Source of the DNA: Puccinia triticina
Lineage: Eukaryota > Basidiomycota > Pucciniomycetes > Pucciniales > Pucciniaceae
Assembly: GCF_026914185.1 (NCBI RefSeq)
Contig: NC_070560.1
Span: 2,967,501-3,031,500 of the forward strand
Length of the DNA: 64,000 nt
Reading direction: 5' to 3'
Shown here: piece after piece, positions 35,242 to 46,417 of the stretch
Layout: every line of letters begins with the position of its first letter
How positions within the stretch are numbered: the first letter of the stretch is position 1
The notes under the pieces: model-generated
The model's database searches: none
Told to the model about the DNA's origin: nothing
Seen by the model: only the letters and a program-made list of their open reading frames with translations
Position numbers and translations under genes: made by a program

Positions 35242-35493
35242 TCAACTGTAGAACGTCCATTTTGGCGGGATCTTGTCTTTGAGACACATTTGTTCCAATT
35301 GCTCCAAGACGTGATCTCTCTTCATCCTGAAATGTTTCTGGAGAGCCAGCTTATCTTTCTTGACCCTGTCAAACTCGAGTAATGGGATAGCTGCCATTTG
35401 CATGATGTGAATAGCCCCGCCATCCAGGAAACTTCCACTCTGTGATAGAGCTCCAATCAACGGCTTAGGCCTGGATACATAATCAGATTGCAA
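35242..35493 (-). other. Unrecognised open frame
   Basis: 84-codon minus frame (reads LDGGAIHIMQMAAI, KRDHVLEQLEQMCLKD). It has no family assignment and no clear splice context, and is listed only because the composition looks protein-like. Confidence 0.2.
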
Positions 35494-36177
35494 TATTGGG
35501 TCAACACGTTTGATGAGAGCTAAGCAAGCAGAGTGGTTGGTTGCTTACCCTATGACCCAACATACTTGCCAACCTGGACACCGCCTTTAGTGCGAGCTTA
35601 ACAAAGCCTCACTGTGAGAGCCCCAAAGGGGCAGCCCTGCAGGGTCTCTGTCTCACAGAGAGGCTTACCTGGAAAAACCTGTACCTGGCCTGAGAGCCCC
35701 AGGAATATCCGCCTGTATTAGGCTTTTTTTCACATTTTACTTTTTTAAAAATCAACCATTCATCTGTTGAAGTCGCCCCTCGGGACTTAAGGAGTGCTTG
35801 GCATTGCGCTTCTTTTGATGCAATTTGAGCCTTGTAGCTCCCGATATAAGGCCTGATCCTCCCAGTTGAAATTTCCAATCACGGAGGAAAAGTGGCCATG
35901 TAGGGAGTGAGATTTACTGTACAGAACTGTACAACTCTATTAGTCATCTCAAAGGATTCTTGGAAAGTGAGCTCTTTTGAGCCCATCTCCAGCTCATGGG
36001 AGGAGGGCAATGGTGACATGCCTACCACCAATTTGAAGAGGAGATGCAGGTCTTTCACCGGTTCAAGAGGCGGGCAACATGCCCTCTGGGAAGTGGGGGA
36101 TTTGGGGGCACAAAGTTGGCCACCTGCAAAAAACACCAACTGCACGCGGGGCTCTCACGCCAGGAATCGTGGATTGC
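35494..36177. other. Gene-free stretch
   Basis: GAGAGCCCC/GGGGCTCTC-type inverted motifs around 35620-35710. No gene seen. Confidence 0.35.
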
Positions 36178-36262
36178 ACGCAAGTCCCTCCCTGACGGGA
36201 GGTCGCACTTCGTGCGAGGCGCTTCTGCCCCCCGGCAGGCGAGGGACTTGTGCTAAGTTCGC
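36178..36262. repeat. AAGTCCCTCC short element
   Basis: Starts ACGCAAGTCCCTCCC and ends GAGGGACTTGTGCTAAGTTC. It lies about 200 bp before the first recognisable CCH1 exon. Confidence 0.65.
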
Positions 36263-36463
36263 CTTTAGTGAGAATTATGTAACAAAGCTCCTTTGTCAGA
36301 TTCCACGTTGGGATTGGAGTATGGAAAGCTGGATCGAGCTGACCAATTTTTTGGTCAATCCGTCGATGATTAATTGACATCTGGCCACAGAATATGAGTC
36401 CCAGTCGCTCAAGATAGATTGGAGTACTTTCGGGTGAATGCTCACCTTCGACGTATCTGGCAG

Positions 36464-37871
36464 CCGGAGCGTTTCTTGTTCTGGCGACGTTTTATCTCGT
36501 GGATGTGGTGGTGGGACTGCTGGGCTTAGGCTGGATAAGTTTCCAGCAGAACGGGTGGCGGATCTACGACGTGGTGATGATAGCGGGGACGTTTGGGACG
36601 ACGGTGCCGACGATTGTGTTGCCGGGGCAAGTGACGAACGTGACGATCCAGTTCCAGAAGTTCTTCCTGGTGGCGATCGCGTTCAAGCTGGTGATGAGGA
36701 ACAACGAGCTCAACCAGCTGTTCCAGACCGCCCTGTCCAGCCTGCCCTCGATCGCTAACCTCATGAGCCTCTGGATCGTCTTCTTCCTCGTCTGGGCTAT
36801 CCTCTTCGTCGAGAACTTCAGCCTCACCCGCGCCGGCCCGACCTCCCTCACCCGCTACTCCAACTACCAGAGCCTCGCTAACGCCCTCGTCATGCTTGCC
36901 ATCCAAAGCACTGGGTCCGTCCTCTCACATTCCCTCTCTCTCTCACAAACACTCTCTGAAACTTCATTCCCACTGTCTCTCAGGGAGGGATGGACCGCTT
37001 TCATGCACGACGTCAGTTCCTCGCTTCTCAGCACACTTTTTTTTCACTATGCGCGGCCGACTGACTTCTTCTCCTGCGCAGTATACCGTCGAGCCGCCGT
37101 ACTGCGTCTCGTCGCCCTACTTCTTGTTCAATGATTGCGGGAGCGCCGCCGCCGCTTACATCTTGTTCATCTCGTGGAACGTCATCTCGATGTACATCGT
37201 CCTCAGTAAGCTGGCCTCCCTTCCCCCGTCGGGACAGATCTCCGTGCTCATTGAGCCTGGCTTTCGCAGACATGTTTACCGGGTTGGTCGTCGATAACTT
37301 CGCTTACGTCTTCCAGTTGTTTGGAAAAGTCAAATCCGTCGATCGCGAAGAAGGTGCATCATTGAGTCTGTTGCTGGGGGATTCAGAGGAGGCTAATTCA
37401 TGGTTTCGGGCCGGTTTAGTGCGCAGGTTTAAGGAAGCTTGGGCCGAGGTGGATCGCGACCGGACGGGATACCTGTCTCGGCACCAATTCATTCCCTTCT
37501 TCTCGGTAAGCACAGACCGCCTGTATTCAAGACCAGAAAGACTGACAATGTGAGATGGGATGTTTTGTTAGCGTTTGAGCGGGGCGTTTGATGTGAGCAT
37601 TTACCCGGTGTGGAACTCCGACCGGTGCTGGGCCGTCGGCAGTTACTGGAAGGGAATGTGCGCTGTTGAGCGCTGCCTTCGAGGTGGTCCAGAAATTCTA
37701 GGATTCGAAGTTAATGGCGAAAGTGGGGGGGGGATTTGTTTTGAGACGACGGGGGGTAGATTCCCGTCGGCGGTAGTTTGTTTTGTTGAGGATTTAGGGG
37801 AGCAGCCGGCGAACTGGACCGGGGAAAGTGATCTAAAAAAAGAAGGAGGAGAAGGGATCGTCGCGGGCTGA
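36464..37871 (+). CDS. CCH1: Voltage-gated calcium channel Cch1, repeat IV and C-terminus only (5'-truncated)
   Basis: Exons: about 36464-36914, 36984-37011, 37082-37205, 37270-37505, 37572-37871. The frame is kept through all four junctions. Seen: S2-S3 (GLLGLGWISF, NGWRIYDVV), the region after S4 (FKLVMRNNELNQLF), S5, the P-loop ALVMLAIQSTGEGW, the extracellular CVSSP and DCGS before S6, S6 with NVISMYIVLNMFTG, VVDNFAYVFQ, and an EF-hand-like tail (FKEAWAEVDRDRTGYL). Fungal Cch1 is a plasma-membrane calcium channel of about 2,000 residues with four repeats, working with Mid1. Here only about 380 residues remain. The upstream sequence shows repeats and no other channel exons. Either a gene fragment or exons lie beyond a very long intron. 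After the EF-like segment the C-terminus is atypical. Confidence 0.8.
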
Positions 37872-37996
37872 GAGGAATGACTCAGAAGCTCCGCGAGTAT
37901 ATCTGGACTAGGATCAATAAGCTTTAGATTCGAAGTGACGAGATGATCTGATAAAATTTGGGTTCAGACGAAGTCTCATGCCGTCCCCTCCGCCTA

Positions 37997-38627
37997 CAGT
38001 GCCCCCCACGACTTCTCAACTACCCCTACAGGGGGGTTCCAAATTTTGGAGATTTTTTTTCCAAAAATTCTTTTAAAAGTGGGCTGATGCTGGGCTCTTT
38101 TTGGCCTATTTTTTGATGCAAATGTCACATTTCACCAACCAGACCTGGTAACATGCATGATAATAGTCCAAAGTCATTGAAATTTCACTGGACCCGCTGC
38201 CAAGAGAGCAATGAAGAAATATTCTTCACATTGCCACATTCCAAAGAGTGTACTGATGGATATGGCAATCAACAATAACTAAGGAGGTACATGTTTACAT
38301 AAATACCTACACCTGTAGTATGTATGTACATAGATAATTTAGTCTATAAATACATAATAAATATTCCATAAGTCCATGGTACATGTCTGTAACCACATAC
38401 TATGGTCTTAAAACCAGCTGTTCCAAATTTTGCATCTGAAAAAAATGAAACTTTTTTTTGAGGCATTGCACAGACTTCAAAGTTATATTTTTGAGTTCTC
38501 CTACGTCTGTAGGGCTCAAAAATGTATAATTTACATGTGATACATGTCTGGTGACTTTGAACACATTGTTCAAAGTTCAATTTTTTTTTGCAGGTGCGGG
38601 GTAGTTGAGAAGTCGTGGGGGGCACTG
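37997..38627. mobile_element. TA-flanked MITE with CAGTGCCCCCCACGA ends
   Basis: 631 bp. Ends CAGTGCCCCCCACGACTTCT and its exact reverse complement, complementary over about 31 bp, are flanked by TA (37995-37996 and 38628-38629). CAGT-type ends with a TA target point to Tc1/mariner/pogo mobilisation. No transposase inside. Confidence 0.85.
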
Positions 38628-38639
38628 TAAGCTCCGAAG

Positions 38640-39020
38640 AACTTAAACTTCAGGGATGATGACAATCTTGTGACAGGTCATCACAACCACCCGCGCGCCT
38701 ATACGCGCGCCACAACTGAAAAGGGAAAGACACAACAACTAAGAGGCTAAGAACAAAACCAACCCACCACACTCTAACCATCCAACGCGCGCAGTATGAA
38801 AAAAAAGAGGAGAGAACATAAAAAAAAGGAAGAGTAACAAACATCTTAAGAAAATAAGATCAAAGAGCCAAAGAAAAGAAAATCCGCCGGAAGGAAACCG
38901 CTGGTCCTGAAACGCCTTGATGATTCCGCCGCGCGCGACGCGCGCTGATTGATCTTGACGACCCGTGAGCTGTTGTCTTGACCTCTGAAAAGTTGAGGAA
39001 TCCGCTGCGCCACGGGCGCC
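38640..39020. repeat. GCGCGC plus purine-rich repeat
   Basis: Layout CATCACAACC, GCGCGC-rich hairpin, long A/G-rich stretch, CTGAAACGCC. Similar layouts at about 28500-28650 (inside the hAT) and 62945-63430. Boundaries unknown. Confidence 0.4.
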
Positions 39021-39026
39021 ACAAAA

Positions 39027-39242
39027 ATGGCCACCACACCGGACACCCTGAAGATGAGGAACCTGGTCGACGGGGCCGCCGGGATTGGCGCCGAGGCCAA
39101 GCGGGGCGCGTGGACGGTTGCCAGTGCTGTCAATCCTGCACGCTCGCTCGACGTCGACGAGCTCAACGCCCGGCTCGCACAGGCCAATTGGGCCAAAGTC
39201 GTGGCGTGGGGGGCGTCGGTGGCGCAGGGGCCACGGCGAATA
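39027..39242 (+). CDS. Possible first exon of an unrecognised gene
   Basis: ATG at 39027 starts MATTPDTLKMRNLVDG and continues with Ala-rich, high-GC coding-like sequence (VNPARSLDVDELNARL, NWAKVVAW) to a GTATGG after CGAATAA. No following exon was found and no family recognised. It follows the GCGCGC/purine repeat and may belong to a transposon. Confidence 0.3.
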
Positions 39243-40025
39243 AGTATGGTGCAAAAAAAATATTGCCTTGGCTGGGCTGTAAACTTGTCGGAGGGAGGTG
39301 GTCTTGAGGGCTTGTTGCAAGGGCCGAGGTGAGGCTGGAAGGGTCAGGCCGGCTCGGGGGCAATGAGCAAAGGGTTAGACGGTATTGATTGGGTTGCACG
39401 TATGTCATTGGGGGGGGGGGGGGGGGCGTGGTTGAGTGGTTGTAGCTGTGGTTACAAGATGTGGATTGTTGCTGGTTGGTCGGGCAACGGTCTTTGGAGG
39501 ACGCCTGTGGCGAGAGTTTTGGTGGTGTATGGTCGTTGCTCGAGGTCTGCATTGTTGTTGGGTGGATGTTTTGGAAGTAACGGGGCGAGGAGGAGTGATT
39601 ATAAAAGGAGAGGTGGGTTTGGTGTGATTTTCCTCAGGCAACCCACGAGCTGCAATTCCAGCCAGGGGTTGTCTCACCCCCGTCCGCTGTTGCAATTGCG
39701 CAGTCCGGCGGGGGATATTTGTCGGCCCCCCTTGTGCTTTGAGGCTGGGGGTCTTCCTCCCAACGCTTTTTAACCCTGCTAGACAGGGATGGGCGTTGGG
39801 CCACGGTGTGTCAGCTTGCTGCGCTAGGTGGCTGGGTGCGGGCGCTTTTGGGTTTCGTTCTCTGTTGTTGTTATTTGTCTGGTTTGGTGCAAAACCTCGG
39901 CATTTTGTCAGCCTTTTTGTATGAGGGAAAACCTCTGATTTTTTTTTTGTATTTTAGATTATTGTAGGGGAAACCCTTGAATTTTTTTTCTATGAATCTG
40001 AGACTTTAATATACTTGGATGTAGG

Positions 40026-40247
40026 GAGGCCGCCCCAGATAAAGAGAATCCGTCAAGTAAAACTATTGAGAAACTGATAAAGCAAATGATGCAAACAATT
40101 GGTCAAACCACAAGCAGAAACTTGAGTAATGTTGAGCTATACACCACTGTGCTCTGTATCCAAGCACTTGCCCATGCTACAAAGGCCTCAACAGTTGTTG
40201 CCTGCCAATTTAACAATTCCAACCGGGCCTATTCACGTCTTATATAG
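40026..40247 (+). pseudogene. Orphan last exon of the secreted A/B/C family
   Basis: The open frame from 40026 to the stop at 40245 encodes TIEKLIKQMMQTIG and VELYTTVLCIQALAHATKA, aligning with the gene C segment DELAYLAVCAKALADVT. A TAG acceptor lies just upstream but is not in the phase-1 frame used by A, B and C. No signal peptide or earlier family exon lies within the preceding 1 kb. Best read as a detached, decayed copy. Confidence 0.5.
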
Positions 40248-40326
40248 CAGTGTTTTTATAACTACTTGCTGGATATTCAAAAAATGAAAGTCAAATACCT
40301 CTTAAACATCTTGCTTCACAGATGGG

Positions 40327-40614
40327 ATGTGTGAGAATATCAGCTCAGGCAAACAGCGCAGCGCTCATAAATTGAGAGAGCGGCCTGGAGCTACAATAGC
40401 TGCAGAATCTGGTAAGCAAAGCAAACCACTTCCGCAGTCCAATACAGCAGGGCAGAGTTGTAAAACTGAAACTCCAAATCTGGTGTATGCAGGTCTGACT
40501 CCAGCGAGCCAAAAAATCAGACTTGTGGAAAATACCAAGAGCAAATCACTCGCAGACAGAATATCTAAAGCTAGTGCCAAAGGTAAGCGCCTGAATAAAC
40601 TTCTGAAAAGCTGA
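40327..40614 (+). other. Unrecognised open frame with internal splice-like sites
   Basis: 95-codon frame, Lys/Ser-rich (SKSLADRISKASAKGKRL). A CACAG acceptor-like site precedes it, GGTAAGC/GCAG sites lie inside, and a GGTAAGC follows at about 40580. Possibly exons of an otherwise missing gene. No family assigned. Confidence 0.25.
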
Positions 40615-41517
40615 TCTAGATGTTTTGCTAACACCGCATCCCAATAACTTCCTAAGATATTGTTGAACAGGAAAAGACGGATCAAACCGATTCCGCTCAA
40701 AGAGCAGGAGAGAAAGTTGGTGAGTAGTCTCATCAGAAAGCAAAGCAAAATTAATTAGAAAAAAAAGACTAAAGAGCAAAACTCCCTGTCACATAAACAC
40801 AGACAAAGTGGGAGCGCTCATACATTGTTGTTTGCAAGCCCAGAAAATTGGCAAAAGAACCCTATAGGGCAACTCTAGTAAGGACAAACGTCCCCTGAGA
40901 AAAAGGAAGAAGAGAAGCTGACAAAGCTATCAATTGCCGCAGCTCGAGCTCTTCAGCCTTACAGAAAGAGAATGGCTTTTCTCTTGATCTATCCTTCTCC
41001 TAAAGCTACATCATTAAGCAAGCAGCGGTCTTCTCGCCTGCTTTTAGGTAATAATTCTTACTAGATGTTTATTAAATACTAGCCCGCGATGTATTTAGCC
41101 CAGATTTCTAATAAGAAGAAACAAATCTTTTAGTCTTCTGAAATCTTTTAGGATGCTCAAGCTATATACACAAAACTGGCACATACAGCTCAACAAATAT
41201 CCCCTTAACCAAATATTTCATTCTATCAAGATGTATCTTATCTAATCACCCAAGATCCAGGCAGCTAAGCCACTGTACCACCAGGTCTTGACCTTCTACC
41301 CTCCACAGTCAAATCACCTGTGCAAAATTTTGCCAAGCCCCAAGTTATCTTCTCTGCGTGCTACACTTCCAAATTGAATCTTAAAGGCAGTTTCATTTTT
41401 TATTTCTATCACTCCACAGATTGTTAAATATATACTCAACCTTGTTTTAGATAATCTTAGAAATAGACCAGTCATATGATTTCAAAAATAGGAGAACCTG
41501 ATGCTTGAAATTAAAAT
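40615..41517. other. Gene-free stretch
   Basis: AT-rich sequence. No gene seen. Confidence 0.4.
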
Positions 41518-42312
41518 TAGAGATGGCCACTTGGCACCCGCTGCGGGTATCCGCTATCTGCTGGCGGGTATCCGAACAGGCCCACGAGTACCTGCCAGCG
41601 GATGTGGATGTCTGAGATCCTGAGAAATTCCAGGGGATACCTGGGTATTGGTTAGCTGTATCCGCTCATCTCTCCAACCGGAAAGGAATCCCCAGTTGTT
41701 GAGTTTGAACTCGGGCAACCAGAAGGGTTGATCCCTTCCAGTCCCCAAGGTTCTATAAGCTTGGCAATCAAAAGGTTTTCTTCTGGTTGCAGAGGTGATG
41801 CAACCTTGGCAACCATAAAAACTCCTTCCAGTCAACAATGTTGTGTATGACCTCTGCAAAAATGGAAGGAATCCCCTCCAGTCTGAAAGGTTGTATGACC
41901 TTTAAAAACGGAAGGAATCTCTTCAGGCTTCATATCAAACAGTTTTGTAGATATAATCTTGGTAATTCCTTCCGGTTGCAGAGGTCCTACAACTTTGTAG
42001 ACTGGAGGGATTCCTTCCAGTCACCAAGGCTTCATAAAATCTGTCAACAGATGTAAATTCAGAAGGGATTCCTTCAGTTTTCCAAGGTTGGTTGCAGAGG
42101 TTACAACAACCAGAAGGAGGGATTTCTTGGCTCTCACCTTGCTCTGCTTATCAAGCTGTAAGGGGTGGATACCCACAGATACCTGCACAGGTAACCTCTC
42201 AGGCAAGCAGGTACCTGCTGTTGGATGCAGATGCAGATTTCATGAAATAGTGAAAATAGCACAGAGGTACCCACACACGTGCAGGTATCTGGATGTAGAG
42301 TAGCCATCTCTA
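41518..42312. mobile_element. hAT-type non-autonomous element filled with tandem repeats
   Basis: Ends TAGAGATGGCCACT and AGTAGCCATCTCTA, with GGTATCC/GGTACC subterminal repeats. The left flank is ATTAAAAT (41510-41517). The right flank begins ATTAA and, once the MITE inserted there is removed, reads ATTAAATT, an 8-bp duplication with 7 matches. Confidence 0.75.
41680..42120. repeat. Degenerate roughly 75-bp repeat GGAAGGAATCCCTTCCAG
   Basis: Five to six imperfect units, each pairing GGAAGGAAT with its complement ATTCCTTCC and carrying AAGGTTGTA...ACCTTTGCA. They fill the interior of the hAT element. Confidence 0.65.
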
Positions 42313-42351
42313 ATTAAGGCTCTGTTTGGAGCCAATATAATTTTGCAATTA

Positions 42352-42528
42352 TGGTGTTGAAATTTGGTTTGCATAATTTTATGCATGCATAAATCATAAA
42401 ATCATAAAATCTTTTTTGCAGGGGATATGACTGTCTGATTATGTAATACAAAATTTCCTCACCACAATATTTTTATGATTTTAACATTTGTGCATGCATA
42501 AAATTATGCAAACCAACTTTGAACACCA
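42352..42528. mobile_element. MITE-2 copy nested in the Harbinger MITE (first)
   Basis: TGGTGTTGAAATTTGG to CCAACTTTGAACACCA, flanked by TA; same core as 30422-30598. Confidence 0.8.
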
Positions 42529-42605
42529 TAAATGCAATGTGGATTGTTGTGACATCTGATCAAGTTTTGGTGGGCCTGATCAGATGTCAGGCAAAAAAAC
42601 TCGTA

Positions 42606-42797
42606 TAAAGTTGGTTTGCATATGCAAACATAAAATTATGCATAATTTTATGCATGCATAAATCATAAAATAATAAAAATATTTTGGTGAGGAAATTTTG
42701 CATTACATAATCAGACGGTCATATACCCTGCAAAAAAGATTTTATGATTTTATGATTTATGCATGCATAAAATTATGTGAACCAACTTTGAACACCA
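42606..42797. mobile_element. MITE-2 copy nested in the Harbinger MITE (second, inverted)
   Basis: The core is in the opposite orientation (GACGGTCATATACCCTGCA). The left end is shortened to AAGTTGGTTTGCA and the right end is CCAACTTTGAACACCA, followed by TA. Confidence 0.75.
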
Positions 42798-42805
42798 TAA
42801 GTGCC

Positions 42806-43567
42806 TAAATTTTGTTGTCATTGAATTCCAATTTTACCAAACAGATGGATGAGGATTAGCATTCAACTAATCAAAAGAGAACTTAGTCAGTAAATAGATA
42901 CAGCAAGCACAGTTTCATGTCAGCCAGAAATTACAAAAAAGAATATTTTCCTGCTGTCCTTTCTGCTTGAGGGTAATCACAAATTTGCTTGGAGGCTTAC
43001 AAATGACATTCACTCTTATATTACTCAGACCCATGATATGTACCATCATAACTCTGATTTCTGGCGATATCCTTGGCTTTTCAGGATCTGACAACAACCA
43101 ATCACAGTGGTGGCCTATCCAATGTTGAGCACACTGAATTGCCAGGGCTTAGTCTTCCTGTCAAATGACTGGATAAGATAAGAGGGACCTTTGATGTCTT
43201 GAGAAAACCCTTGGCCTGGTTTCTTTTTTCTTTCTTCTTGTGTGAGCAAGTCATGGAAAGCGGAGGCCACAGGGCTGTTATGTTGAAGGATTAATTAGCA
43301 TACTTATTTTAGGGAAGCTTGCATTTGTTTTTCTGCTTCTCTAACACTCCTCCCTGTGATGCTGGTCACCTCTTTTTTGCTTGCTTATCACCGGAATCCA
43401 AGTAGTTTGGCCATATTTCTGTGTGTTTACATTTCATCTCTTTCATTTTTGTCTTTGTTTTCCTTTCAATGGTCAAAATTGATACTCTCTTTTGCTTCTT
43501 TATCACCAGAATCCCAGAGCGTGAGAGGGGCTTGCGGTGCTGGCCACGTTGAAGCTTGGGGACATAC
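42806..43567. other. Gene-free stretch
   Basis: No gene seen upstream of the gene C promoter. Confidence 0.4.
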
Positions 43568-43742
43568 ACATCCAACTGGCATCTTTGGACCAAAGCTGGA
43601 ACACAAATGTCCCCGACTGATCTCGAAACCGCTGGTGCGATTGGTGCCAGATGATATGTATCAGGTTGCAAGGTCCAACCGGCATCTTCGGATACAGTCC
43701 AATCTCAGAAACCGGGACGATGTCGCCCAAGGTCTATAAAGC
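43568..43742 (+). promoter_or_regulatory. Promoter of secreted gene C
   Basis: TATAAA at 43735 lies 82 bp before the ATG. Blocks in order: ACCAAAGCTGGAACACAAATG, AACCGCTGGTGCGATTGGTG, GGTCCAACCGGCATCTTC, CAGAAACCGG, GTCTATAAAGCACACCCGAC. The same order is found before gene B and, broken, at 26275-27301. Confidence 0.7.
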
Positions 43743-43816
43743 ACACCCGACGACTTTGATAATGTCCCAATCTTCAGAAACTTAAACCTTCTTTTAAACA
43801 CCAAGACAAGCGACCC

Positions 43817-45031
43817 ATGAACGCAATTGATTTCCTATGCGCCTTGCTTCTACTAGCCCATCTCCTTCACGATCGAGCCTTTGGAATGGAATGTTTCGGA
43901 TGGAGGACGATGAAGGTTAAGGACGATCCCAGCGAATCTCTTTACAAGCCACTTTTAGATCAGAGCTTAGGGAATCACTGTGTGTTCTTGTTTCTCACTT
44001 CTCTTGGAATTTGGATAGAAACAAATATGCAGTGTAGAAACTGTAGACTTTTCCGTCCATCTGATGAAGCTCCCTGGACTTTACTGACCATAGTTCCCTT
44101 TGGCTAATCTAGTTGTTGAAGTTGAAGAACCATTTTCAAGTGAAAGAATAATTATTGAAGAGGAAGAAACATCTTCAAATGAAGGAATTCTTTCGATGAT
44201 ACGCCGGAAGCTTAGAGGTAAGTCAAAAAACAAATTAACATAATACGTGCAGTTCAATCTCATTGAGAAAGAGATTTCACAGATCCAACAAGCTACGAAA
44301 GAATCCCAAAAGAAAAAGTCACAACGAAGGATCCTAAAGAAAAAGTCTCACCGAAGGACCCTAAAGAACAAGTCTCTCTAAAAGACCGTAATGCAAAAGT
44401 CTCACTGGGGGACTGGCTGGTGATTATTTGTAAGTGACCCATCACTCGCAATCGCTCAAGTTCGCAGCAGTTATGAAACCAGCTGAAATGACATTTAAAA
44501 CAAAAATTGAAACTACCTTACTTCCCCAGACAATCCAAGCAACATTCAATCGTTCCTAACTGATAGTATGTTCTGTGAAGACAATATTATTAATCTAGAT
44601 GTGCAAATTAACTGACGGGAATTGGATAACCGCAACAACTAGATCTCAACCCGCCAAAGTCTTTCGAGAAGTACGCTCGACACACTCGGTCGGCTTACGA
44701 AATGATTCAGCGGTTCAACAAAGAAAAAAGAGAGAGCCCGAATCAACATGCCAGTATAGATCTGATGGTACTGATTGAGAAAGTGGTACATGTGATTACA
44801 GATGCCTTCGGAGAAAACGTTGACGAGCTAGCCTACCTTGCTGTGTGTGCCAAAGCACTTGCCGATGTTACTTACGCCAAGGGAACGAACCCCGATCTAA
44901 TCACAACTTTGGAATATACTAGCAGAAGTTACCTAAAGCTTTTGTGGACTTCAAATATTCGACGCAAAGAAAATATAAATCCAGTCAAAAAGAGTCTCCT
45001 GGACGTTTTAGAAAAATTATGCTCTCTCTAG
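43817..45031 (+). CDS. Secreted protein family member C (candidate effector), 4 exons, 264-267 aa
   Basis: Exons: 43817-43979, 44113-44217 (or from 44122), 44283-44429, 44643-45031; introns of about 133, 65 and 213 bp, all phase 1. Two AG acceptors nine bases apart, in the same phase, leave exon 2 ambiguous. The signal peptide is residues 1-23 (FLCALLLLAHLL core, ends RAFG), then CFGWRTMK and SLYKPLLDQSL. Exon 3 is longer than in A and B because of tandem K-D-P-K-E-K-V-S-type units, and ends WLVII. Exon 4 starts LNPPKSFEKYAR and carries DELAYLAVCAKALADVT, then a basic tail. No stops or frameshifts. Closest relative in the window is gene B; the introns are also similar. Function unknown. Confidence 0.8.
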
Positions 45032-46417
45032 GTCTAAAGGACGACTAGATTTTTCTATTCACCTTCGTCTATGCTTATAACGTAGTTGAATAAATGTTGC
45101 CTCGACCAAATCTTCTCCTCTATCAAGATATTTCTCAGATTTTTATCTAGCAATTCACTTAGAAATGATTTGTTTCCATATTATATATTGTACATCATCT
45201 TGATCATCCTCATTTTTTGAAAAAAAAAAAAAAAAAAAGATCAATCCACGCGAGACTGAGCCTCCCACACAGTCGATTCATGAGGCAGAAGGTAAACCAA
45301 AAAGAGCCTGCTGTCATAAAATTGTCAGTCATCGATGGAGAGGCTGTTCCAGATGAAGTCAGTAGTCCTTTGATATCGGTCATGTCATACCTTTCTTCTC
45401 ATTCCATTATCTTGTTCAACTCGATCCCAAGATTTGAAACACTCAAGCTCTGAGTCTGAGTCATTGAAAAAATCCAACAAGAACCGGACAATCCTTCCAT
45501 CTAACACGAAAGCCTGTTCTTGACGCGCTCACCCATCAGTAAAGCTTGATATACATATCAAAACTATTGACGGACTCGACACCCAAAAATTTCTTAAAAA
45601 AAAGTGTTTGAGAGAGACCCAAACAAAAAAAAACACATGGAGTGGAGTGGGGACGTTGTTGGGTGGAGTGGGGACGTTTTTGGATTGAGTGGGGGTATAC
45701 GATGAAAGCAAAACCAACAAACAAAAATAAAACGATTGGGGAGCAGCCGTCCGTGACAAATCCGGCCCAGTAACCGTTAACATGAGTGATAAGAAAAAAC
45801 AACCCAGGGTTGGATTTAATAATAGTATTATTAGGTGGGGGCCGCAAGCGTTCCGCCGACATAGAAAGGGTGATAGTGGATGACGACGATGGGGATGACC
45901 AAGCTAAGAAATTGTGAGGGAAGAAAACAAGCAACGAGTGGGACCAAACCAGTTTTGCGATCGTGTGTTGTAAAGTGGAGGTTCGGGAGATTTACAATGT
46001 TGGATGCATACATAAACTTATCTCTGGTTGGACAAACAGAATAGGCGAGCCTTTGCTCTTCGGGTACTCAATGTACATATTCGATGGCCAACGACAAAAT
46101 GCGCTTTGATAGTTCTTCGTCTGCTCGATTGTAAATAAAAAAAAATTGATTTTTGATTTTTTTGATTTTTTTTTCTCAAGATATTTTGATGAAAGGTGGC
46201 TTCTGTTCGGTGATCTTCTTGTTTTTGTAAGTCGGGTTGTGTGTATATATATATTCTTCTCAAGTCTTTTCGATCGTCTAACAAATTAATCGTCGTGGGT
46301 CTATTGTGTTTTTTTTGTTATAATTTATTAGTTTCAATTGTTTTTTCTATATAATGATGTTTGTTTTCGTTGTTGGTTCCCGAGCGATCTAATTTGTCGA
46401 CGATTGAGCGATGGTGC
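45032..46417. other. Intergenic stretch
   Basis: A long A run at about 45221-45239 and GGAGTGGGGACGTT repeats at 45645-45680. No gene seen. It contains the 3' flanks of gene C and of the minus-strand PRM10 gene. Confidence 0.5.

Larger units (their letters stand above)
42318..42805. mobile_element. PIF/Harbinger-type MITE, copy 2, split by two MITE-2 insertions
   Basis: Starts GGCTCTGTTTGGAGCC after TAA and ends GTGCC before TAA. The middle block GACATCTGATCAAGTTTTGG matches the copy at 4694-4840. It sits in the right flank of the hAT element. Confidence 0.75.
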
